Position numbers and translations under genes: made by a program. DNA of 64,000 nt from Hofstenia miamia (lineage: Eukaryota; Xenacoelomorpha; Acoela), in the NCBI GenBank assembly GCA_004352715.1, contig SCFE01000068.1:614873-678872 (forward strand), read 5' to 3'. Under the pieces are notes generated by a model. The model had not been told where the DNA came from. It saw nothing but the letters and a program-made list of their open reading frames with translations, and ran no database searches. Positions 62,401-64,000 of the stretch are shown here, piece by piece. Within the stretch, counting starts at the first letter, position 1; every line of letters begins with the position of its first letter.

Positions 62401-63377
62401 GTGCAGTTACTGTTACATCTGCGTGATATAAATTTATTGTTATTGTATCAGTCAAATTACGCCTTTCCTACCCCTAACCGAGGAGTGGCCGATTCGCGCA
62501 TCCATATCATTTTTTGTCAAAAACTTTGTGTCAAAGGGGTCTGAAAAATTTCATTCTTGCAAAAAATTCAAAAATTTTGTGAAAAATGCATTTAAAATAG
62601 TTAATATTTTGATAGATATCGATACATTTGTACAATTATATTCATTGAGTCATTGTTAAGGGTCAGCACTGCAGATAAAATATGTGAATCCGCACCACAA
62701 ATCCCCGCCCCGCAAGAACAAACTTAAAATTAAAGAATTTAATAGTGTATAAAAAATAACAATAATCGGTTTCGCAAAAATGCTTTTCTAAATGTACAAC
62801 TGAGCTACATGAAATAATTGGCAGTTTTTTTATTAAATTTTGCATACGATTGCAATTTTTTATAAGAAACACGGATTTGAAAACATTGGGCTCTATCTTG
62901 CGGCAAAATTTTGATAAAATCAGCCTATTTTTTCTGAAGAGTTTTTCAACACCCGCAGATGAAATGGAGACGGGCAATATCCTTTTTGCTGACTTGCAAA
63001 AGTGCAAATCTCAATGACGTTTACCAACTTTTCAAAATGTGTATCTTGAGAATAAAACTGACATTTATGGTGATATTTACGAATTAAAATACAATAATGA
63101 ATTTGTTTTTATTACTGAATTACAACACTAAATTTCACAAATCAAAAAAATATTAACAGTAATATATATATTTATTTAAATTTGTAAGTGATCACTATGA
63201 TTGTTACAATAGTAAAGGAAAATGCAAAATGAAGTCTTGTACTTACGATTTAAAACAAGGTTCCTGAACATTTGTAGTTTTGAGGTAGTTACTAAATGGG
63301 CTTCTTGCACGTGACTTGGACTTATCGGAGGATTCCTTCAAAAATGACTGAACTTTTGATAATGTGTTTGGTTGAAT
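36650..63377 (-). CDS. SORBS/CAP-vinexin family adaptor with three C-terminal SH3 domains (5' end outside window)
   Basis: Eighteen exons were read off the minus strand. Their lengths sum to 4107 bp (1368 codons plus stop) and phases match at all 17 junctions, one of them (exon 12 to 13) only with an AAG acceptor. The product has an N-terminal region of unknown fold and the EWYKDMF motif characteristic of SORBS1/2/3 proteins. A 716-residue serine and asparagine-rich, probably disordered linker follows in a single exon, then three SH3 domains, with the protein ending just after the third, as in vertebrate ponsin, ArgBP2 and vinexin. These adaptors link vinculin, Cbl and actin regulators at focal adhesions and cell-cell junctions. 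The sorbin-homology region is expected upstream of EWYKDMF; I could not confirm it by sequence. The start codon was not found and probably lies beyond 63377 or outside the window. Confidence 0.88.
37650..37961 (+). repeat. TAGARA-ended repeat family, copy B
   Basis: Homologous to 28226-28553: it shares GGGAAAATATGAGTTTATCA at the left, a GGTGATTAATATTAATAAC core, and the right end GGGAACTCGATGTCACTCTC. Inner sequence is rich in CTCGACTC and CCCGA. Confidence 0.6.
39525..39736 (+). repeat. CAGACTTGTCAAC family, partial copy
   Basis: Shares ATTGAATGAAAGATTAAG, AATCTGCATA and the right end GCTCGTTGACAAGTCTG with the fuller copy at 60683-61046. The left end is not preserved. Confidence 0.55.
40697..40817 (-). 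CDS. SORBS-like exon 17, second half of SH3-2
   Basis: Acceptor CTGATTTAG, donor GATG|GTAACT. Encodes GEIVNIVKRVDSNWYEG, then GRKGIFPVLYVEEI, with the expected tryptophan, proline and tyrosine of the binding groove. Phase 0 in, 1 out. Confidence 0.95.
40913..41068 (-). CDS. SORBS-like exon 16, first half of SH3-2
   Basis: Acceptor ACTATTTTCAG, donor AAAAG|GTTTGT. Encodes an acidic linker LIPEEEVSSISASSELL, then HGKVKYNFLSQTPYELELKK, where YNF replaces the YDF of a classical SH3. Phase 0 in and out. Confidence 0.93.
41110..41502. repeat. Short inverted-repeat element with GAGTCGAG motifs (393 bp)
   Basis: The left end TAGGCTCGTGCGAGT and the complement of the right end TAGAGCCCTGCAAGT are imperfect inverted repeats. 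Subterminal GAGTCGGATCGAG and CGAGTCGTCTCGAG motifs lie inside both ends. It lies in the SORBS-like intron between exons 15 and 16. A hAT-like MITE is likely; no clean target duplication. Confidence 0.45.
41822..41867 (+). repeat. (GA)n microsatellite beside an assembly gap
   Basis: Almost pure GA tract. The gap that follows rejoins another GA tract at 42036-42054. Confidence 0.95.
41932..42035. other. Assembly gap (104 N) with duplicated flanks
   Basis: The 66 bp before the gap (41866-41931) and the 66 bp at 42055-42120 are identical, each preceded by a GA tract. The gap therefore probably joins two copies of the same sequence and may not exist. It lies in a SORBS-like intron and does not touch exons. 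Confidence 0.97.
42215..42329 (-). CDS. SORBS-like exon 15, second half of SH3-1
   Basis: Acceptor TTTTTAAAG, donor TTCAG|GTAAAA. Encodes ELDLKKGDICVIAKS, the ligand-groove tryptophan in KNWFLGS and the closing GIFPQKYVQ. All canonical SH3 groove positions are present. In vertebrate SORBS proteins the first two SH3 domains bind the vinculin hinge. Confidence 0.95.
42424..42556. repeat. TA and TTTA microsatellites
   Basis: (TA)n at about 42424-42446 and 42484-42524, then (TTTA)n to about 42556, ending 30 bp before the donor of exon 14. Confidence 0.9.
42586..42677 (-). CDS. SORBS-like exon 14, first half of SH3-1
   Basis: Acceptor TCTATTTATAG, donor AAAA|GTAAGT. Encodes VPNAERFEI, then the SH3 start KKGLVLYDFHAITEK, with LYDF in place of the family ALYDF. 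Phase 0 in, 2 out. Confidence 0.93.
42720..42802 (-). CDS. SORBS-like exon 13
   Basis: Donor AAAG|GTGTAT. Encodes VSEILITAYLGNDDYSKSS, then LISPSDHLK. The frame holds only if the acceptor is the AAG at 42803-42805; the TAG five bases upstream would shift it into a stop. Phase 1 in, 0 out. Confidence 0.65.
42947..45094 (-). CDS. SORBS-like exon 12, 2.1-kb disordered linker
   Basis: Acceptor TTTTGTTTAG, donor GCAG|GTACTC. A single exon of 2148 bp, open throughout, encoding about 716 residues rich in Ser, Asn, Asp and Lys with many proline-directed serines (SPSPNF, TPENTKRS, SPERHI). It has a basic patch PVKKKYKKTGNVSQRRKRG near its end. Such long linkers carry phosphorylation and SH3-binding sites in scaffold proteins. 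If the following intron is retained, translation continues about 35 residues into a hydrophobic tail and stops at 42837. Phase 1 in and out. Confidence 0.9.
45138..45168 (-). CDS. SORBS-like microexon 11 (31 bp)
   Basis: Acceptor CTACCTTTAG, donor CAAG|GTAAAT. Encodes EMFNEGPENQ. Its 31-bp length and phases (0 in, 1 out) are needed to join exons 10 and 12 in frame, which is the best evidence for it. Confidence 0.75.
45617..45741 (-). CDS. SORBS-like exon 10
   Basis: Acceptor GTGAAATTTAG, donor CCT|GTAAGA. Encodes a serine and glutamine-rich stretch ending YDENDKPSKIPPYP, a proline-containing tail. Phase 1 in, 0 out. Confidence 0.8.
45793..45862 (-). CDS. SORBS-like exon 9, EWYKDMF motif
   Basis: Acceptor GAATGTTTAG, donor CCAG|GTAGGT. 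Encodes SVRDDKKKEWYKDMFNNMN followed by PYRPG. The DWYKxMF-type motif is a hallmark just downstream of the sorbin-homology region in SORBS proteins and helped identify the gene. Phase 0 in, 1 out. Confidence 0.9.
46277..46380 (-). CDS. SORBS-like exon 8
   Basis: Acceptor TTTTAATATAG, donor AGCA|GTGAGT. Encodes HLRSLSTGHPAKDDTSKV, then APINRQIPLLTRA. Phase 1 in, 0 out. Confidence 0.78.
47860..47904. repeat. Possible hAT terminus (CAGTGGCGTAG)
   Basis: On the minus strand CAGTGGCGTAGACAAGGG starts at 47904. This is a common hAT end sequence. The opposite end was not found, so it may be a solo remnant in the intron between exons 7 and 8. Confidence 0.3.
48159..48228 (-). CDS. SORBS-like exon 7
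   Basis: Acceptor TTTTTTTAG, donor AAAAG|GTATGA. Encodes a short charged linker AVRQAENKENKGNASRDSQ. Phase 0 in, 1 out. Confidence 0.75.
48359..48477 (-). CDS. SORBS-like exon 6
   Basis: Acceptor TATATTACAG, donor AACA|GTAAGA. Encodes an aromatic and proline-rich segment PPYWYPNSNIPPVSRLI, then ARYPGKITPTSIYHPT. Phase 1 in, 0 out. Confidence 0.82.
49780..50480. repeat. (TA)n tracts flanking exon 5
   Basis: Nearly pure TA runs at 49780-49811 and 50442-50480, on either side of exon 5 (50185-50385), the second only about 60 bp upstream of that exon's acceptor. Confidence 0.9.
50185..50385 (-). CDS. SORBS-like exon 5, candidate sorbin-homology region
   Basis: Acceptor TTATTTTAG, donor CCAC|GTATTG. 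Encodes an acidic start (HIDDDSIVIEETVI), then TLWKTPHDISLSDLHKEE and an acidic stretch ending EYPSEKP. Position, upstream of the EWYKDMF exon, is where sorbin homology lies in this family, but I assign it only by position. Phase 1 in and out. Confidence 0.82.
51716..51823 (-). repeat. Dispersed ~110-bp repeat, copy 3
   Basis: The minus strand reads GTGGTGTTCTTTTAATAGC, then TTTTTCCACATTTACAAAGC and ATCGTGGGCATGGACA, matching the copies at 90-207 and 11600-11712. It reads open as FPSLLRNLKIVGMDR. Confidence 0.5.
52025..52075. repeat. Perfect 18-bp inverted repeat, 15-nt loop
   Basis: Arms TCAATGATTTCACATGCC (52025-52042) and its exact complement (52058-52075) flank a 15-nt loop in the SORBS-like intron between exons 4 and 5. 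Shorter than a normal animal microRNA precursor. Confidence 0.85.
52308..52442 (-). CDS. SORBS-like exon 4
   Basis: Acceptor CTGTTTAG, donor ACG|GTAGCT. Encodes TTIHRITVKKNVNNIASS, then KRRWKSAERLSQSRVTRRK, strongly basic. Phase 1 in and out. Confidence 0.8.
53055..53626. mobile_element. TIR element with telomere-like CTAACC subterminal repeats (~570 bp)
   Basis: The ends GTTATCTCCCACAAATAATT (left) and the complement of the right end GTTATCTCTCCTCCCCATT share a roughly 70-bp imperfect inverted repeat that continues through ATTGCAAAA and TTTATCAAYATAATAA. Inside each end are degenerate CTAACCC-like runs, in opposite orientation at the two ends. No coding capacity. It lies in the intron between exons 3 and 4. 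Superfamily unknown. Confidence 0.65.
54502..54653. mobile_element. PIF/Harbinger-like MITE, copy 2 (152 bp)
   Basis: The left end GGCCACGGTTAGACTAGTG and right end AACTGTGGCC match the 225-bp copy at 2961-3185, and TAA flanks both sides (54499-54501 and 54654-54656). The middle of the palindrome is deleted. Confidence 0.75.
55787..56066 (+). pseudogene. L2-like non-LTR 3' end with (AAT)n tail
   Basis: A plus-strand frame reads RSFAVSGPSLWNKLPENLKS, then NNFKKNLKTHLF, stopping at 55967-55969. This is the conserved C-terminus of L2/CR1 ORF2. An (AAT)n tail follows at 56012-56063. The 5' part is absent. It lies antisense to the SORBS-like gene in the intron between exons 3 and 4. Confidence 0.8.
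56687..56770 (-). CDS. SORBS-like exon 3
   Basis: Acceptor GTTTTGTTTAG, donor CCAG|GTAATT. Encodes a serine, proline and threonine-rich linker with PLASPTTSQPPHKP. Phase 1 in and out, so it could be skipped without a frameshift. Confidence 0.8.
57091..57230 (-). CDS. SORBS-like exon 2
   Basis: Acceptor GAGTTTTAG, donor TTG|GTATGC. Encodes EPVDNRTLFPLNKDAFDTD, then PEERRPYSEASFSSI. Phase 2 in, phase 1 out. No domain recognised. Confidence 0.8.
57550..59243. mobile_element. hAT-type element with perfect 8-bp target duplication (1.7 kb)
   Basis: The 8-mer GCGTTGAC occurs directly at 57542-57549 and 59244-59251. The ends are AAGAGATGACATCGGAT and, complemented from the right, CAGAGATGGAATTTGATCGG; CAGAGATG is a frequent hAT terminus. 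(ATCCG)n tracts lie inside both ends. The 1.7-kb interior shows no transposase motif I recognise, so it is non-autonomous or very decayed. Confidence 0.8.
60683..61046 (+). mobile_element. CAGACTTGTCAAC-family MITE (364 bp)
   Basis: The left end CAGACTTGTCAACAAGCCGA and the complement of the right end GAGATTTGTCAGCGAACCGA are imperfect inverted repeats. Subterminal CGGCTCGGCTCGACTCAGCT tracts lie inside. Related fragments are at 39525-39736 and 17870-17985. A hAT-type MITE is likely. Confidence 0.6.
61165..61661. mobile_element. hAT-type MITE with ACCGC motifs (497 bp)
   Basis: The ends TAGAGATGAG and complement TAGAAATGAG are inverted repeats flanked by ATAGCAAC (61157-61164) and ATAGCAAT (61662-61669), an 8-bp duplication with one mismatch. 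Many ACCGC and CCGCGGTA motifs lie inside. No coding capacity. Confidence 0.75.
61676..61985 (-). repeat. TAGARA-ended repeat family, copy C
   Basis: On the minus strand it begins TAGAAGTGAAAATATGGAC, as in copy A, and shares the GATTGATTAAAAAGTTACTG block (seen on the plus strand) with the complement of copy A. It lies only about 15 bp from the preceding hAT-type MITE. Confidence 0.6.
63247..63377 (-). CDS. SORBS-like exon 1 of those seen
   Basis: Acceptor ACATTTAG, donor C|GTAAGT. Encodes a basic, serine-rich segment with SFLKESSDKSKSRARSPF. It enters at phase 0 if complete and leaves at phase 2, which fits the next exon. No methionine, so earlier exons must exist. Confidence 0.65.
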
Positions 63378-63964
63378 CTAAATGTACATAACATAAAATA
63401 TATATGCCTATATATATATACATATATATATGTATATAATTCAGATTAAGTTTTAAGATTTAAGTGAGTAGATCTTATTTTAAGTTTTTAAAATAACTAA
63501 TGTGGATCTATTGATGTAAAAAGTTAACAAAATGAACCGAGTTTAATTAATTTAAATAGGCTGGGTTCTTAGGCACATTTTCAATTCTACATATAAGAAA
63601 AGCGAATTGTGTTCGAAATTATATTGAAAATTTTTAACAGCAAAAAACTAATTTCGTAACTGGGATTGATGAACATTCTTGTCATCTGAAATATGCATGC
63701 ATCCAAAAAAGAACAATTTTAATATAAAATTGAAAACAACAAATACAACGATTGCAGAAGCTCTGATTATTAACACACATAACAAACATCATCATCTATT
63801 AAGTAAGCAACAAAGAAATATGAGACAACTAAATTTATTTTAGGTGCATTTCAAATTTTAACAGCACTTAGTGTGGTACATTGTAAACATTATTTCACCA
63901 AATTTTATATTCTGATCTTGATTCTGATTCGAAGCCGTTTAACATTAAATTAAGTACACTAATT

Positions 63965-63968
<4 letters not shown>

Positions 63969-63998
<30 letters not shown>
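63969..63998. repeat. (TA)n microsatellite at window edge
   Basis: Pure TA run that reaches the right end of the window, beyond the first SORBS-like exon seen. Confidence 0.9.

Positions 63999-64000
<2 letters not shown>

Larger units (their letters stand above)
57231..63246 (-). other. First SORBS-like intron seen (6 kb), transposon-rich
   Basis: Contains a hAT element with a perfect target duplication (57550-59243), a (TA)n tract (59426-59466), a CAGACTTGTCAAC-family copy (60683-61046), a second hAT-type MITE (61165-61661), a TAGARA-family copy (61676-61985) and one end of a GGTTACGG-rich repeat (about 62350-62420). No extra exon recognised. Confidence 0.5.

Noticed and set aside
62663-63007. 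114-codon minus-strand frame
   Set aside because: Located in the first SORBS-like intron, but its edges lack matching splice phases and it has no recognisable motif.
1-64000. Operons, CRISPR arrays, bacterial regulatory sites
   Set aside because: The window is spliced eukaryotic DNA; direct-repeat arrays present are microsatellites or transposon subterminal repeats.

Overview
The window is AT-rich eukaryotic DNA with canonical GT-AG introns, multi-kilobase introns, many (TA)n and (AAT)n microsatellites and a dense load of decayed transposons. The gene content (an SH3 adaptor of the SORBS/CAP-vinexin family and a PAN/Apple-like secreted protein) points to an invertebrate animal. An AT-rich hydrozoan-like genome would fit, but the species cannot be fixed from this sequence.

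Two protein-coding genes can be reconstructed exon by exon, and they converge. On the plus strand, four phase-compatible exons (15918-31651) give a 364-codon secreted N-glycoprotein with a signal peptide and a cysteine-patterned PAN/Apple-like segment; the rest of it is unrecognised. On the minus strand, eighteen exons running from 63377 down to 36650 give an open frame of 1368 codons plus stop. Exon phases agree at all seventeen junctions, at one of them (exon 12 to 13) only with an AAG acceptor. The frame ends in three SH3 domains and carries the EWYKDMF motif typical of sorbin-homology adaptors (focal adhesion and actin scaffolds). Its 5' end lies beyond the right edge. About 5 kb without a recognised gene separates the two 3' ends.

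The left 15 kb holds no intact host gene. It contains a CR1/L2-type non-LTR retrotransposon (about 886-5217, minus) with a 2A-like NPGP motif. A hAT element is inserted into it, and that hAT itself carries a PIF/Harbinger-like MITE. Further right are a Tc1/mariner remnant (9.6-10.0 kb) and a decayed piggyBac with recognisable ends (11732-15145).

The introns of both genes are full of elements: a mariner deletion derivative, an element built on CCACCAGTGG repeats, a second non-LTR fragment, a Ty3/Gypsy pol remnant, an L2-like 3' end with an (AAT)n tail, and several short hAT-type families. A recurring theme is that each non-autonomous family carries its own short-period subterminal motif (ATCCG, ACCGC, GAGTCGAG, CTAACC, CCACCAGTGG).

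Three stretches of N interrupt the assembly. Two of them are flanked by duplicated sequence and look like assembly artefacts rather than real gaps. I found no tRNA, rRNA or CRISPR features.
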